The notes: generated from the letters alone by a model not told the origin. Positions 25,857 to 36,749 are shown, counted from the stretch's first letter. The stretch: DNA of 64,000 nt from Deinococcus aetherius (GCF_025997855.1 NZ_AP026560.1:731501-795500); one strand, 5' to 3'. Program-made: numbers and translations.

Positions 25857-26549
25857 ATGAGCCTGCCCGAGGTCCTGGCCGGACTGCGCGAGGCCGAGGC
25901 CGAATCAAACCGCCCCCCCGGCAGCGTGCGCCTCGTCGCCGTGACGAAGGGGCAGGGGCTGGCGGCGATCCGGGAACACGTGCTCGCCCACGCGGGGCTT
26001 CAGCCCGGGGGCTTCCCGCTCGGCGAGGGCCGCGCCCAGGAGTTGCGCGACAAGGTGGCCGAGTTCGCGGCGGTGGGCTTCACGGGGACCGAGTGGCCCG
26101 AGATCGAGTGGCCCGGTATCGAGTGGCACTACATCGGGCCGTTGCAACTCAACAAGGTCAAGTACATGCGGGCCGTGACCCTGATTCACGCCCTGGAGGA
26201 CGTGCGGCAGGCCCAGGCCCTCGCCGACGCCGCCGCGAAGTGGGGACGCGCCCCCGACGTGCTGCTGCAACTCCACAACGGCGAGCCGCAGAAGCACGGG
26301 GTCCCCCCGGAGAACCTGCGCGCGGTGTACGAGGGGGTGGCGGCAACCGGCCTGACCGTGCGCGGCCTGATGGTGATGGCTCCCGACACGGGGGACGAGG
26401 CGGCGGTCACGCGCGTCTTCGCCGACACGGCCCGCCGGGCGCATGATCTCGGGCTGGGTGAACTCAGCATGGGAATGAGTGGCGACTATCCCCTGGCCGT
26501 GCGGGCGGGGGCGACGCTGGTGCGGGTGGGGACCCGGCTCTTCTCATGA
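25857..26549 (+). CDS. yggS: YggS/PLPBP family pyridoxal phosphate homeostasis protein
   Basis: A 230-residue PLP-binding TIM-barrel protein with no known catalytic reaction that balances free PLP and affects amino and keto acid pools. The PLP lysine is Lys31 in [20 protein letters not shown] (about 86-99), [12 protein letters not shown] (about 166-177) and [28 protein letters not shown] at the C-terminus follow the family. An extra [12 protein letters not shown] stretch just before HYIG comes from a 15-bp tandem duplication. It lies upstream of a DivIVA-like gene with a 4-bp overlap, a gene order also seen in Gram-positive division clusters. Confidence 0.93.
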   Translation: MSLPEVLAGLREAEAESNRPPGSVRLVAVTKGQGLAAIREHVLAHAGLQPGGFPLGEGRAQELRDKVAEFAAVGFTGTEWPEIEWPGIEWHYIGPLQLNKVKYMRAVTLIHALEDVRQAQALADAAAKWGRAPDVLLQLHNGEPQKHGVPPENLRAVYEGVAATGLTVRGLMVMAPDTGDEAAVTRVFADTARRAHDLGLGELSMGMSGDYPLAVRAGATLVRVGTRLFS

Positions 26550-27358
26550 CCCGCGAGTCCATCATGACCCCGTTCATGAACGCCTCCGCCCCGAAGACGC
26601 CCCCGGCCCCCGCCGACCCCGGCCTGAGTCCCCGCGACGTCCGCTACCAGGAGTTTCCCAGCCGCCTCCAGGGCCTCGACCGGGCCAGCGTCCGCGCCTT
26701 CCTGGGCCGGGTGGCCGACGGGTTGGAAAGCCTCCTCAAGGAACGTCAGGCCCTCCATGACCGCCTCGCCGCGCTGGAGGACGAGCTGCAAAGCCGCCGC
26801 GAGGCCGAGGACGCCATTCGCCGCGCGGTCGTCGCCGCCGAGAACATGAGCCGCGACCTGCGCGAGGGGGCCCGGCGCGAGTGCGAGTCCCTGATCGAGC
26901 AGGCCCAGGCCCGCCGCGAGGCCATCGACCGCGAGGGGGAGGCCCGCGCCGCCGAGCTGACGGCCCTCCACCGCGCCCGACTGAGCGAGCTGGAAGACGA
27001 GTTCCGGCACAGGCGGGCCGAACTGGAGCGCGAGCACCACCTCCTCACCCTGGAGCGCGACCGCGCCCACGCCGAGCGTACCGTCTACCTGGAGCGCGCC
27101 TACAGCGAGCGCCACGCCGACCTCACGGCCCGCCTCGCCGCCGCCCGGGGCGAGTACCTGCAGTTCGTCACCCAGTACCGCGCCCTCGCCCACGCCTTCG
27201 CGGAACTGAGCACCCGCCACCTCCCCGCCATGGACGACTCGGCCCTGCCCGCCGGGGCCCCGCTGGAGGTCCATGCCCGCGCCGTCCCCCTGCCCCCCCT
27301 GCCCGAGGAGCACGAGACGGCCCGGGAGCCGCAGGTGGAGGCTCAGCGGTCGCCCTGA
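26546..27358 (+). CDS. divIVA: DivIVA domain-containing protein
   Basis: A 270-residue coiled-coil protein. The N-terminal [35 protein letters not shown] stretch (about 27-61) is the membrane-binding DivIVA domain, followed by about 150 residues of heptad-rich coiled coil with many Arg, Glu and Ala, and a proline-rich tail. Such proteins mark poles and septa and organise cell-wall growth or chromosome position. The ATG overlaps the yggS stop (ATGA). Later in-frame ATGs at 26564 and 26576 are alternative starts. The 3' end overlaps the convergent DUF3293 gene by 16 bp. Confidence 0.85.
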   Translation: MTRESIMTPFMNASAPKTPPAPADPGLSPRDVRYQEFPSRLQGLDRASVRAFLGRVADGLESLLKERQALHDRLAALEDELQSRREAEDAIRRAVVAAENMSRDLREGARRECESLIEQAQARREAIDREGEARAAELTALHRARLSELEDEFRHRRAELEREHHLLTLERDRAHAERTVYLERAYSERHADLTARLAAARGEYLQFVTQYRALAHAFAELSTRHLPAMDDSALPAGAPLEVHARAVPLPPLPEEHETAREPQVEAQRSP

Positions 27359-27801
27359 TCGCCCGCTGAGGACGCGAGCCGCCGCGCCCAGAACCGCTCG
27401 GCCCCGGCAACCCGACCCTGCGGCCCCAGCCACACCAGGGCGACCCGCGCCCCCACTCCCCACAGCACGGCGGCCTGCCCGAAGGCACTGCCCCATCCGG
27501 CGGCTTGCCGCAGCGTCGCGCCGGGGAGAATCAACGCCTCCTCCTCCCACTCGCCCTCGCCGTTCATGGCCGGGAGGGGGGAGAGGCCCGCCGTCACGAC
27601 CCGGGCGTGGAGGTCCGCCCCCGCCCGCGCGTTGTCCTCATCCTCCGCCCTCCGCCCGCCCGGATTCCAGGCCGTGACGACGGCCCAGCGCCCACGCGCC
27701 CAGGAGGGAGCCGAGCCGCGTTCTCCCGACAGGCGGAACCGCTCGCCCGGGGTGCCGTAGCTCGCGGCGAGGAAGGCCGCCCGCTCCTCCCCGCCGCTCA
27801 C
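27343..27801 (-). CDS. DUF3293 family protein
   Basis: A 152-residue protein with the DUF3293 pattern: [13 protein letters not shown] with [12 protein letters not shown] (about 40-64), [18 protein letters not shown] (about 78-95) and [20 protein letters not shown] (about 107-126). Function is not known. It starts with GTG overlapping the stop of the upstream secreted-protein gene by 4 bp and is the last gene of the truD operon. Confidence 0.8.
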   Translation of the reverse strand: MSGGEERAAFLAASYGTPGERFRLSGERGSAPSWARGRWAVVTAWNPGGRRAEDEDNARAGADLHARVVTAGLSPLPAMNGEGEWEEEALILPGATLRQAAGWGSAFGQAAVLWGVGARVALVWLGPQGRVAGAERFWARRLASSAGDQGDR

Positions 27802-28169
27802 GGGCGGCGGACGGGGGCGTCCACGTTCAACAGCTCCGTACTCCTGAATTGCAGGGTGAGCTTCACGCGCCCGCCCGCCCGGAAGTCGCCCCCCAGGGCC
27901 ACCCGGTACGGCGTGTCCCCGTTGACGAGCAGCGTGCCCTGGAGGGGGATGGCGGAAACGGTCATGCAACGCGGAGCGCACCTCAGGAGCCGGGCGCGGC
28001 CCTGGGGGCTCCACACCCCGGTCAGTTCGTCCGCCCCCGCCGCCGTGATCCGGCCCTCCAGCACCGCCCCCGCGAAGGCCGGGCGCAGCGCCAGCTCCGC
28101 CGTGTGCGCCCGTGCCGCCAGCCCCACCCCCAGGGCGGCGAGCAGGGCGAGGAGACCCGCACGTCTCAC
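27798..28169 (-). CDS. small secreted protein, hypothetical
   Basis: A 123-residue frame with a clear signal peptide (basic start, [16 protein letters not shown], cleavage near residue 22) and a mature part predicted to be beta-rich. Two cysteines (CAPRC) near residue 67-71 could form a small disulfide loop. No domain is recognised. GTG start and stop codons overlap both neighbours by 4 bp, so it is the middle gene of truD / this / DUF3293. Confidence 0.65.
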   Translation of the reverse strand: MRRAGLLALLAALGVGLAARAHTAELALRPAFAGAVLEGRITAAGADELTGVWSPQGRARLLRCAPRCMTVSAIPLQGTLLVNGDTPYRVALGGDFRAGGRVKLTLQFRSTELLNVDAPVRRP

Positions 28170-29257
28170 TCTCCCTCCTCCCCGGTTTCCCCGTCCCCGT
28201 CCTCCGGCTCGCCGCCCGCCGCGTCCACGTCGGTCTTCATGAGTTCGCGCAGGACGCTCGTGGCGAAGCTGCCCCTCGGGAGGGTAAAGGCCACCACGAA
28301 GCCGTCCTCCTCGGGCCGGACCTCCGCCGCCTCCAGAAACACCCGGGTCAGGCGGCGGTCCCCCCGGCGCGAGGCGAAGACCTCGGGGGTCAGGCCGAAG
28401 GCGGACAGCGCCTCGCGTTCCAGCTCGCCTGCGTCCAGCGTCAGCGGTTTCGCCTTCTTGCCGAAGAGGGTGCCCGTGGCGCTCACCTCGCTCCGCTCGG
28501 CGCGGGGGGACTCGGCGGCGGGGTCCTCGACGAGGAAGACGCCGCCCGTGTCGTGCTTCTTCGCCATGTCGCCCGCAATGAGGCGGTCGAAGAGGCCGCG
28601 CGCGAGGCGCAGGCTCAGGAAGCGGTTGAACACCAGGCTCTGCACGCTCGTCGTGAGGAAGCGCCGCACGCGGGGGTCGCGCAGCCTCGACTCGCCGCGC
28701 AGCACCCGCAGGCCCTCCTCCGCGTTCAGGCCTTTCAAACCGAAGCGTTGCGGCCCGAAGTAGTTCGGCACCCCCCGCGCGGCGAGGAGGGCGAGCGTGG
28801 CCGCCGCCGTTCCCGCCGTGCCCGGCGCCTCCCGCACCCGCACCACGAAGCGGTTGCCCCGCAGGTGGCCCAGTCCCAGCTTGTTCGTGTGCCGCCCCGT
28901 CGCCAGCACCCGCACCCCGTCCATCGCAAAGGTGCTCAGCCGCTCCTCGAACCGTGCGGGCACGCTGACCCACTGGGTCGTGACGGCGTGGCGGTCCTTG
29001 AGCCCTGCCACCCCCACGTCGCGGTCGCGCACGCCGAGCTGGGCCGAGAGTTCGCGCACCACATGGGCGGTCGTGTGCCCGGTCTTCTCCAGGTGGAGGT
29101 AGAGGTGCTCGCCCTCGCCCGAGAGCCCGTAGGCGGGTACTTCCTCGACGCGGAAGTCCTCGGGCGTGAGCCGCAGCCGTCCCCCGGTGCCGGGCGTGTC
29201 CGTCAACGCGGCGAGCGCCGCCCAGTCGAAAGCGAGGTTCACGATAAGCTCCACCAT
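28166..29257 (-). CDS. truD: tRNA pseudouridine synthase TruD
   Basis: It isomerises U13 of tRNA-Glu to pseudouridine. The 363-residue chain carries the TruD signature: [10 protein letters not shown] (about 34-43), [16 protein letters not shown] (about 55-70), and the catalytic [12 protein letters not shown] with Asp88. [17 protein letters not shown] (about 122-138) and NYFGPQRFG (about 166-174) also fit. It is first in a three-gene operon with 4-bp overlaps. Confidence 0.95.
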   Translation of the reverse strand: MVELIVNLAFDWAALAALTDTPGTGGRLRLTPEDFRVEEVPAYGLSGEGEHLYLHLEKTGHTTAHVVRELSAQLGVRDRDVGVAGLKDRHAVTTQWVSVPARFEERLSTFAMDGVRVLATGRHTNKLGLGHLRGNRFVVRVREAPGTAGTAAATLALLAARGVPNYFGPQRFGLKGLNAEEGLRVLRGESRLRDPRVRRFLTTSVQSLVFNRFLSLRLARGLFDRLIAGDMAKKHDTGGVFLVEDPAAESPRAERSEVSATGTLFGKKAKPLTLDAGELEREALSAFGLTPEVFASRRGDRRLTRVFLEAAEVRPEEDGFVVAFTLPRGSFATSVLRELMKTDVDAAGGEPEDGDGETGEEGE

Positions 29258-29333
29258 ACGCCGGGGCGGGGGAGGGGGTCCAGTCTCGGGAGGTCAGTCG
29301 GGGGGTGAACGCAAGCGCCCCCGGGCGTAATTT

Positions 29334-29356
29334 GGAAGATGGCCGCCCCATCTTCC
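29334..29356 (-). terminator. hairpin downstream of the moaB / membrane-protein pair
   Basis: Inverted repeat GGAAGATGG (29334-29342) and CCATCTTCC (29348-29356) with a 5-nt loop, about 100 bp past the membrane-protein stop. The region 29258-29454 also holds a CCCCC-tcaa-GGGGG repeat near 29402. The T-run after the hairpin is weak. Confidence 0.4.
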
Positions 29357-29454
29357 CGCTGGCCCGGGGACGAGGCGGCTACTCACCCCCTCCTACACCT
29401 CCCCCCTCAAGGGGGAGGGAAAGGCGCTGGGTTCTCTCCCCACCTCTACACCCT

Positions 29455-30249
29455 TCAATTCAGCACCCGCGAGTCCGCGTAGGCGGGCGGCGTCCAGTCG
29501 GCCCGGAAGAGCCGGGGCTCGGCCCGCCCACCCCGGCCCTCGGGGACGTACCACACGCGCACGCCGCCCGCCCGCTCGCCGAGGGGCAGGAGGGCGCTCT
29601 GCCCGGCGGCGAGGCGGTTGAGCGGCGCTCCGCCCTCGTCGCGCACGCGCAGCCAGGCGTTGACGCCCGAGGGGGACCAGCCCGCCAGGTGCACCGGGCC
29701 GCTCGACACGTTCACCAGCCGCGCGCCCTCCCCCGTCAGGGTGACGCTGAGATCGGGCCACTCGGGCTGCCGCACCCGCCCGAAGCGGACCTCCAGGCCC
29801 GGGAGGCGCGGGGCGGGGCTCCCGGCCGGGAAGAGCCCGGCCGCGAGCAGCCCGCCCACCCCCCCGAGCAGGAGGGCGAGCGCGGCGGCGACCGAGACCC
29901 CGGTGCCCCCGCGCGCGGCGATCAATCCGAGCAGGGTCAGGCCGGACAGCAGCAGGGCGAGGGGCCACGACGGGCCGGGCCGGGCGCGGGTGTACCGGAA
30001 GGCCCCCGGCCAGAACTCAGCGAACAGGAGCAGGGCCGCGCCCAGGCTGAAGAGTGCGGGCACCTCCAGGAGGGGGGTCAGCCACAGCAGGGCGAGGCCG
30101 GGCACTCCCCACCACGCCGCGCGCGGGACCCGCCGCCGCCGCGTCTCGCCCGCCACCCGTCCCAGCCAGTAGGCGGCGATCAGGCCCAGCGCCAGCGCGT
30201 AGGGCAGCGTCAGGCGCGAGATGGGCGCGAGGGTCAGCCACTCGCCCAC
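29455..30249 (-). CDS. membrane protein with C-terminal beta-rich domain, hypothetical
   Basis: A 264-residue protein with about five hydrophobic helices between residues 15 and 145, then a soluble C-terminal domain of beta-strand character with LVNVSSGPVHLAGWSPSG (about 178-195), which resembles a lamin-tail or carbohydrate-like fold only loosely. No family assigned. The GTG start is 4 nt after the moaB stop, so the pair is an operon. Confidence 0.6.
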   Translation of the reverse strand: MGEWLTLAPISRLTLPYALALGLIAAYWLGRVAGETRRRRVPRAAWWGVPGLALLWLTPLLEVPALFSLGAALLLFAEFWPGAFRYTRARPGPSWPLALLLSGLTLLGLIAARGGTGVSVAAALALLLGGVGGLLAAGLFPAGSPAPRLPGLEVRFGRVRQPEWPDLSVTLTGEGARLVNVSSGPVHLAGWSPSGVNAWLRVRDEGGAPLNRLAAGQSALLPLGERAGGVRVWYVPEGRGGRAEPRLFRADWTPPAYADSRVLN

Positions 30250-30253
30250 GGCC

Positions 30254-30793
30254 TCAGCCCCCTCCCGGCTGCCCGTGCCGCGCGACCTCGAAGGCGAGGT
30301 GCCCGAGTTCGTCCCGCAGCAGGCCCTCCCAGGCGGTCCTCACCGCGTTGAGGCTGCCGGGCAGGGCGAAGAGCAGGGTGCCCCCCGCCAGGCCCCCCAC
30401 CGCCCGCGAGAGCATCGCCGCGCCGCCCACCTCGCGGTAGGAGAGCATCCGGAAGAGTTCCCCGAAGCCCGGCATGGGTTTGGTGAGCAGGGACTCCACG
30501 ACCGGGATCGTCACGTCCCTCCCGGTGATGCCCGTGCCGCCGCTGGAGATCACGACGACGGCCTGCCGCATCAGTTCTCCCAGGGCAAGGTGGATGTCGG
30601 CGGCCTCGTCCCTCACGATCCGGTAGCCGGTGACCTCGTGGCCCCCGGCGCGCAGTTCATCAAGCAGGTAGGCGCCGCTCGTGTCGGTCTCCGGGGTGCG
30701 CGTGTCGCTCACGGTGAGGACCGCGACCCGCACGGAACGCGGCGCGGCCTCGTGGTGCGCGGTGGGCGGCGGGTGCGGGGCGTCGTCCGTCAT
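30254..30793 (-). CDS. moaB: molybdenum cofactor biosynthesis protein MoaB/MogA family
   Basis: A 179-residue MoCF-domain protein that adenylates molybdopterin before molybdenum insertion. [10 protein letters not shown] (about 23-32), [14 protein letters not shown] (about 83-96) with the SGGTG signature, and the P-rich [18 protein letters not shown] (about 143-160) are all present. The TATCGT box 7 nt before the ATG implies a leaderless message. Other moa genes are not near. Confidence 0.93.
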   Translation of the reverse strand: MTDDAPHPPPTAHHEAAPRSVRVAVLTVSDTRTPETDTSGAYLLDELRAGGHEVTGYRIVRDEAADIHLALGELMRQAVVVISSGGTGITGRDVTIPVVESLLTKPMPGFGELFRMLSYREVGGAAMLSRAVGGLAGGTLLFALPGSLNAVRTAWEGLLRDELGHLAFEVARHGQPGGG

Positions 30794-30800
30794 ACCCGGC

Positions 30801-30806
30801 ACGATA
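30801..30806 (-). promoter_or_regulatory. -10 box of a leaderless promoter for moaB
   Basis: The minus-strand hexamer TATCGT is followed by 7 nt and the ATG at 30793. The divergent pseudokinase promoter lies 80 bp away. Confidence 0.45.
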
Positions 30807-30883
30807 CGCCCGGGCGGGGCGGGGGCGGGGTGGAGCACCTCACCGTGCGGGCGCGGCGGCGAGGGCAGCCGGGGCCCGGCCCG

Positions 30884-30889
30884 TATACT
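30884..30889 (+). promoter_or_regulatory. -10 box of a leaderless promoter for the pseudokinase-PEGA gene
   Basis: TATACT is followed by 7 nt and GTG at 30897. This fixes the GTG as the start and predicts a leaderless transcript. Confidence 0.6.
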
Positions 30890-30896
30890 TGACCGC

Positions 30897-32528
30897 GTGA
30901 AGCCCATCGGCCCCTACGTCGCCGCACGTGACCTGACGGGCGAGCTGCCCGGGGGTGAGGTGCGGACCTTCCGCGCCACCGACCGCCTCACCGGAATGCC
31001 GGTGCTGCTCCACGTGCTCAGCCGGGTGGTGATCCTTCCGGAACTGCCCCACGACCCGGCCCTGCTTCCCTTCACCGACTCGGGCGTGGACGGCGAAACC
31101 GTCTACCTCGCCACCGAACTGGCCCCCCATGCCGTCCCCGCCTCCGACCCCCTCCTCGCGGCGCGCGGGGCGCTCGCCGGACTCGCCGCCCTGCACGACT
31201 CAGGCCTCACCCACGGCGGGGTGGGGCCCGCCCAATTGTGGAGCGTGGACGGCCGGGTGGCGCTGGCCGGGGCTGGGCTGCCGTGGGGCCGGGGCAACAC
31301 GCCGCAGGACGACCTGCGCGACCTCGCCGCGACCCTGGAACGGCTCGGCGGCATCCCGAGGTCCCTGCAAGACGCTTCCGAGAGCCTCTCCGCCCGCGAA
31401 CTCCTGGCCCGCCTGAGCCCGTCCGCCGCGCCCCCGCCCACCCCCCCCGCCGAGGCTCCCGCCTCCACCGACCATCATCCCGGCTACGACGGCACCCCCA
31501 TCGTGCTGGGGGAGGCGGACTCGGGCGAGGGGTCGCCCCCCGAGCCCAGGTCACCCGGCCGCAAGGGGGGCAAGGGCCGGGGGAGTTGGAGGTTGCCGAA
31601 CCTCGGCCGCTCGTCCGGGGTGGGGGCTGGCCCCGAGACCGGGCCGCCGCCCGCCTCACCGGAACCCGGGCCCGTGGACCAGCCGGTCACCGTTCAGGTG
31701 CCCGCCGTCCCGCCCGTGGTCGAGCCCGTGGCGCCCGAGGTGCCCCGGGTCGTCCGGCTCGGCTCCGGCGGCGAGGGGCCCGCCCGGGAGGGGGCGGCGC
31801 GGGGCGAGCGCCCGGCCCTGACCGCCTCTCCCGCCCGTGAGGTCGTCGCGGCCCCGCCGCCCCTGGTGGACATCAACCTGGGGGAGGCCGACCTGGAGGC
31901 GCTGGCCGCCGACCAGCAGGACCTGGCGTCCCTGCGCGAGAGCCTGCGCGAGACGGCGGGCCTTCCCCCCGAGCCCGACTCGCTCATCGCCGCCGCGATC
32001 CGCCACCAGGCCGAGGGGCGCCCCCGCCCGGCCGCGAGCGGGGGGACCACCCCCCGGCGCGTGGTGGACAAACCCGTCCGCATCGGCTGGGAGGACGACC
32101 ACTCCTGGCGGGTGGTCCGGACCGGGCAGAGCGCGCCTCCCCGCTCCCGGAGCGTGCCCCGCTGGCTGGGGCCCGCCCTCGCCCTCGCGGCCCTGCTCCT
32201 GCTCGTGGCGCTCGTGTGGGTGCTCCTCGCCGCCCGGGGCCCGCGCGCCGACGTCCGCTCCCCCCAGGCGCGGGTGGCCGGGGCGTGCTGCGACGTGCGC
32301 TTCACCGTGCGCGGCGGGGCAGGTGTGCCCGTGCGGCTGAGCGTCGTCTCCGCCCCCGAGGGGTCCGGCGTGTCCCCGGGAGCGGCGGTCGGCACCGTGC
32401 CCGGCCCCGTGCGTCTCCCCGGCCCCGGCACCTACACCCTGCGCGTCGCCGCCGAGGGGTACAGCCCCAGCACCGTCACCATCACCGCCCCGACCGCGCA
32501 GCCCATCGCCATCGACCTCGGCCTGTAA
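30897..32528 (+). CDS. pseudokinase-like membrane protein with PEGA domain
   Basis: A 543-residue protein. Residues 1-175 follow the outline of a bacterial Ser/Thr kinase but lack its key residues: no catalytic lysine where VLLHVL sits, [10 protein letters not shown] in place of HRDxKxxN, and LAGAG in place of DFG. A long Pro/Gly-rich linker (about 185-400) follows, then one membrane helix ([21 protein letters not shown], about 423-443) and a C-terminal PEGA-like domain ([12 protein letters not shown] near 510). The predicted layout is cytosolic pseudokinase, helix, and extracytoplasmic PEGA, so a sensor or scaffold role is more likely than phosphorylation. Confidence 0.75.
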   Translation: MKPIGPYVAARDLTGELPGGEVRTFRATDRLTGMPVLLHVLSRVVILPELPHDPALLPFTDSGVDGETVYLATELAPHAVPASDPLLAARGALAGLAALHDSGLTHGGVGPAQLWSVDGRVALAGAGLPWGRGNTPQDDLRDLAATLERLGGIPRSLQDASESLSARELLARLSPSAAPPPTPPAEAPASTDHHPGYDGTPIVLGEADSGEGSPPEPRSPGRKGGKGRGSWRLPNLGRSSGVGAGPETGPPPASPEPGPVDQPVTVQVPAVPPVVEPVAPEVPRVVRLGSGGEGPAREGAARGERPALTASPAREVVAAPPPLVDINLGEADLEALAADQQDLASLRESLRETAGLPPEPDSLIAAAIRHQAEGRPRPAASGGTTPRRVVDKPVRIGWEDDHSWRVVRTGQSAPPRSRSVPRWLGPALALAALLLLVALVWVLLAARGPRADVRSPQARVAGACCDVRFTVRGGAGVPVRLSVVSAPEGSGVSPGAAVGTVPGPVRLPGPGTYTLRVAAEGYSPSTVTITAPTAQPIAIDLGL

Positions 32529-32599
32529 CCTGGGGCCTCTGAGGCGGTCCTTCTAGCCCGGTCTCCGCTCCCCGGCGCCCCCGTGAGAGAATTGGGCCC

Positions 32600-34132
<1,533 letters not shown>

Positions 34133-34195
34133 GGGGCAGAAGCCGGGACAGGGAAGAGGACAGGGCGTCGGTCGGACCCAGGCAGGGTGCGTGAG

Positions 34196-34537
34196 ATGTG
34201 GCGGCCACAGCCTGTGCGCTTTCCCCTTAAGGAGTTGTGGGACGAGCGCGGCCTAAGCAACTCCCGGCAGGACGATCTGGGCGCCGGGAGCATCAAAGAC
34301 TTGCTGAGGCGGGGGCAGGTGCGGTTTGCGGTCGCCGATGCAGGCAGGCCTTTGCAATGAGTGCCGCTCCAGACCTGTTACGCATTCTGGAAAGAGGAAG
34401 TCCAGCCGCACCTGATCGAGCCAGCTGTCGCTGAACAAGGGGTGAACCCGGGGGAGTTGCCGGGCGGGTACGGTTACCTGGCCTCGCTGTGGCAGACGAA
34501 CACGGTTCCCGTCGTCCTGCTCCAGAAGTTGCACTGA
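34196..34537 (+). pseudogene. small conserved Deinococcus-type protein interrupted by one in-frame TGA
   Basis: One frame runs from ATG 34196 to TGA 34535 with a single stop, TGA at 34358-34360. Before it the frame reads RFPLKELWDERGLSNSRQDD with LLRRGQVRFAVADAGRPLQ. After it comes VPLQTCYAFWKEEVQPHLIE and GYGYLASLWQT, ending in VPVVLLQKLH. I recall similar small Deinococcus hypothetical proteins with a Trp just where the TGA stands (PLxW-VPL), so this looks like a TGG to TGA nonsense change in an otherwise intact 113-residue gene. Function unknown. Confidence 0.6.
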
Positions 34538-34563
34538 CGTCGGGTAGTCATCTTCCCCGAAGC

Positions 34564-34824
34564 TCACTCCAGCCCGAAGTCGGCCACGGGCTCGCCCTCG
34601 AACAGGACCCCCAGCGCGGCCGCGCGGTCGTGGTCGTACTGAGTCAGGTCCTCCGGGAAGGTCTTGCCGGTCTTCATGGAGAGGTACAGGGTGCCGTGAC
34701 GAAAGCCCATGCGGGTATGGCCGCCCAGCGTCTCGCCCAGCAGCCAAGGTGTGCTGTAGGGGGGCAGGGGCAGCGTGTACTTCTCTCCGGGCGCGAGGAG
34801 TTCCAGGCGGGTCGTCTCAGCCAT
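34564..34824 (-). CDS. hypothetical protein
   Basis: An 86-residue soluble protein with mixed aliphatic and charged residues, a PLPPYSTPWLLGE segment near 20-32 and an acidic C-terminus. No domain recognised. The ATG at 34824 has an AT-rich stretch (CTTAATC) just upstream but no Shine-Dalgarno. It is read opposite to the interrupted gene and lies downstream of the racemase remnant. Confidence 0.5.
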   Translation of the reverse strand: MAETTRLELLAPGEKYTLPLPPYSTPWLLGETLGGHTRMGFRHGTLYLSMKTGKTFPEDLTQYDHDRAAALGVLFEGEPVADFGLE

Positions 34825-34891
34825 GATTAAGTTTGAATAAAGACCCGGGCGGAGGAAAGCCCCACGCTGGGGGATGTGGCCCGCCCCCGTC

Positions 34892-35588
34892 CTACGCCGA
34901 CCCGTCCAGCACGAACGCCACGGCCTCCTGCACATGCAGCGCGGTCGTGTCGAACACCGGCACGCTCGTGTCGCCCGGCCCTACAAGCAGCGTGATCTCC
35001 GTGCAGCCCAGGATCAGGCCCTCCGCGCCCCACGAGTCCGGCCATCACCCGGCGATAGGTCTCGCACGACTCCTCCCGGATCACGTTCCGGCACAGTTCG
35101 TCGAAGATGATGCGGTGGACCTCGGCACGTTCGGCCGCCTCGGGGACGATGACCTCCAGCCCGTGCCGCTCCGCCAGCCTGTCGTGGTAGAACCTCTGCT
35201 CCATCGTGAAGGCGGTGGCGAGGAGGCCGACCCGTCCCAGCCCCGCCGCCTGGACGGCGCTCCCCACGGCGTCCACGATATGCAGGAAGGGAACGTTCAG
35301 GGCCGCCTCGATCTGCGGCGCGACCTTGTGCATGGTGTTCGTCGCCAGGACGACGGCCTCGGCGCCCGCCGTCTCCAGCCCCCACGCCGCCCGGGCCAGC
35401 AGTTCGCCCGCCTCGTCCCAGCGGCCCTCGCGTTGCAGGGCGGCGATCTCGGCAAAATCGACGCTGTGCAGCAGCACCCGCGCCGAGTGCAGCCCGTCGC
35501 ACCGCCGCGCCACCTCCTCGTTCAGCAGGCGGTAATACTCCGCCGTCGAGGTCCAGCTCATGCCCCCCAGCAGACCGAGCAGCTTCAC
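34892..35588 (-). pseudogene. aspartate/glutamate racemase family protein with a frameshift
   Basis: The first 187 codons read as an Asp/Glu racemase: GLLGGMSWTSTAEYYRLLN near the start and the Cys-equivalent VLATNTMHK near 81. At a run of four G on the minus strand (35028-35031) the frame breaks. In the next frame the natural C-terminus follows: [16 protein letters not shown] with the second catalytic Cys, then [20 protein letters not shown] and a TAG at 34892. Removing one G restores a 231-residue protein of normal length. The GTG start overlaps the stop of the upstream ABM gene by 4 bp. Confidence 0.8.
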
Positions 35589-35884
35589 GGCAGCACCCCC
35601 ACGAAATGCTCCACCGTCGGGAAGGGGTCGTAGAAGTGGTGCAGCAGCGCGCGCCACTCCTGGTACTGGGCACTTCCCCGAAAGCCGACCGTGTGGTCCT
35701 CCAGCGTCTCCCACCACACGAGCAGGGCGTACCTGTGGTCGTCTTCGAGACACCGCCGCAACTCGTGGCGAACGTACCCCTTCATGCCGGAGATGAGGGG
35801 CTGGGCTTGAGCGAAGGCGGCCTCGAACTCCTCGGTCTGACCGGGGCGGATGTTGAGGAGGGCGATTTCAAGGAGAGGGGTCAT
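35585..35884 (-). CDS. antibiotic biosynthesis monooxygenase (ABM) domain protein
   Basis: A 99-residue dimeric alpha/beta-barrel type protein. EIALLNIRPGQTEEFEAAFAQA (about 6-27) and YALLVWWETLEDHTVGFRGS with HHFYDP (about 52-85) match the ABM family of small monooxygenase-like proteins. Activity is not predictable. The ATG overlaps the stop of the upstream membrane protein (ATGA) and its stop overlaps the racemase start (GTGA), giving a three-gene operon. Confidence 0.8.
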   Translation of the reverse strand: MTPLLEIALLNIRPGQTEEFEAAFAQAQPLISGMKGYVRHELRRCLEDDHRYALLVWWETLEDHTVGFRGSAQYQEWRALLHHFYDPFPTVEHFVGVLP

Positions 35885-36264
35885 TCTCTTGTCCCGCCCA
35901 TCAGGGCCGCAACGCCGATTAGGACCAGCAAAATCAGTGTTGGAATGAATATGGAGGCGACGAGGCGCCCTACGAACTCCAAGCCTGGATATTCGTCGAG
36001 CTGCAATGCTTTGTGTGGGACATTGAGAAACATGAGCACCAAGGCAAATCCGCCCCATCTCAGCAGTACACGTCTCCACCGTTGTCGTTGAGGGGGGACT
36101 CGCTCCACGAGTTGGAGTCCCAGGGAGGCCGTGAACGCCGTAGCGAGAGACGCGCCGAAGTACCACGACGGTAAGGCTGTAATCCGACCCGCTAACGAAA
36201 TTCCATCCCACAGGAGCGCCGCCGCGAAAAACAGAAACAGCCCTATCTTGAACCAACGCCACAC
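35881..36264 (-). CDS. membrane protein, hypothetical
   Basis: A 127-residue protein with three to four hydrophobic segments: about 4-22, 30-48, 68-82 and 100-122. No known family. The GTG at 36264 is chosen over a longer frame because the minus-strand TACAGT (36271-36276) ends 6 nt upstream, a leaderless pattern. It is first in an operon with the ABM and racemase genes. Confidence 0.55.
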   Translation of the reverse strand: MWRWFKIGLFLFFAAALLWDGISLAGRITALPSWYFGASLATAFTASLGLQLVERVPPQRQRWRRVLLRWGGFALVLMFLNVPHKALQLDEYPGLEFVGRLVASIFIPTLILLVLIGVAALMGGTRE

Positions 36265-36270
36265 CCTTAC

Positions 36271-36276
36271 ACTGTA
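36271..36276 (-). promoter_or_regulatory. -10 box of a leaderless promoter
   Basis: The minus-strand hexamer TACAGT is followed by 6 nt and GTG at 36264. It lies immediately downstream of the DUF1330 terminator. Confidence 0.5.
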
Positions 36277-36281
36277 AAGAC

Positions 36282-36300
36282 AAAAGGGGGGGTTTCCCCC
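36282..36300 (-). terminator. intrinsic terminator after the DUF1330 gene
   Basis: On the minus strand GGGGG-aaa-CCCCC is followed by CC and TTTTGTCTTT. It is about 50 nt past the DUF1330 stop. Confidence 0.65.
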
Positions 36301-36351
36301 AGCATTTGCGCTCTGCCTCATGCGCGCCAGCGGCCGGCTCGTCTGGCGGCT

Positions 36352-36648
36352 TTAGGAAGGCGCGTCTACCCCGTGGGCCAGGATGAGCTGGCCGGTCGCC
36401 ATCTCCTGCCGCAGGGGACGGATGCGGCTGTACCCTTCGGACTCGTACCAGGCGCGGGCGTGCTCGGCGGAGGGAAAGGCGAGGACCACCACCCGCTCCG
36501 GCGCCGTGCCCTCCAGCGCCTCAGGCTGACCGCCCCGCACGAGGAACTGGCCGCCGTGAGGTTCGAGGGTCACGGATACTTGGCGCGAGTAGGTGGGGTA
36601 ACCCTCGGGGTCCTGCACGTCGATCAGGCCGATGATGTAGACGGTCAC
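36352..36648 (-). CDS. DUF1330 family protein
   Basis: A 98-residue dimeric alpha/beta-barrel-like protein. YIIGLIDVQDPEGYPTYSRQ (about 4-23), GGQFLVRGGQPEALEG (about 32-47) and VVLAFPSAEHARAWYESEGY (about 54-73) are the DUF1330 signatures. Function unknown. A GGAGG element 4 nt upstream supports the GTG at 36648. It follows leuA after 101 bp and has its own terminator on both sides. Confidence 0.85.
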   Translation of the reverse strand: MTVYIIGLIDVQDPEGYPTYSRQVSVTLEPHGGQFLVRGGQPEALEGTAPERVVVLAFPSAEHARAWYESEGYSRIRPLRQEMATGQLILAHGVDAPS

Positions 36649-36725
36649 GCTTCCTCCCGAAGCTCCGGGCTGGAGACCCGAGTCGAATCCCGTTCCGGCC
36701 GGTATATCTGCCCCTTGAAAAGGGC

Positions 36726-36747
36726 AAAAGGCGGAGTTTCCCCCACC
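36726..36747 (-). terminator. intrinsic terminator of leuA
   Basis: On the minus strand GGTGG and CCGCC pair around an 8-nt loop (gggaaact), followed by TTTTGCCCTTTTC. It starts only 3 nt past the leuA stop. Confidence 0.55.
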
Positions 36748-36749
36748 AT

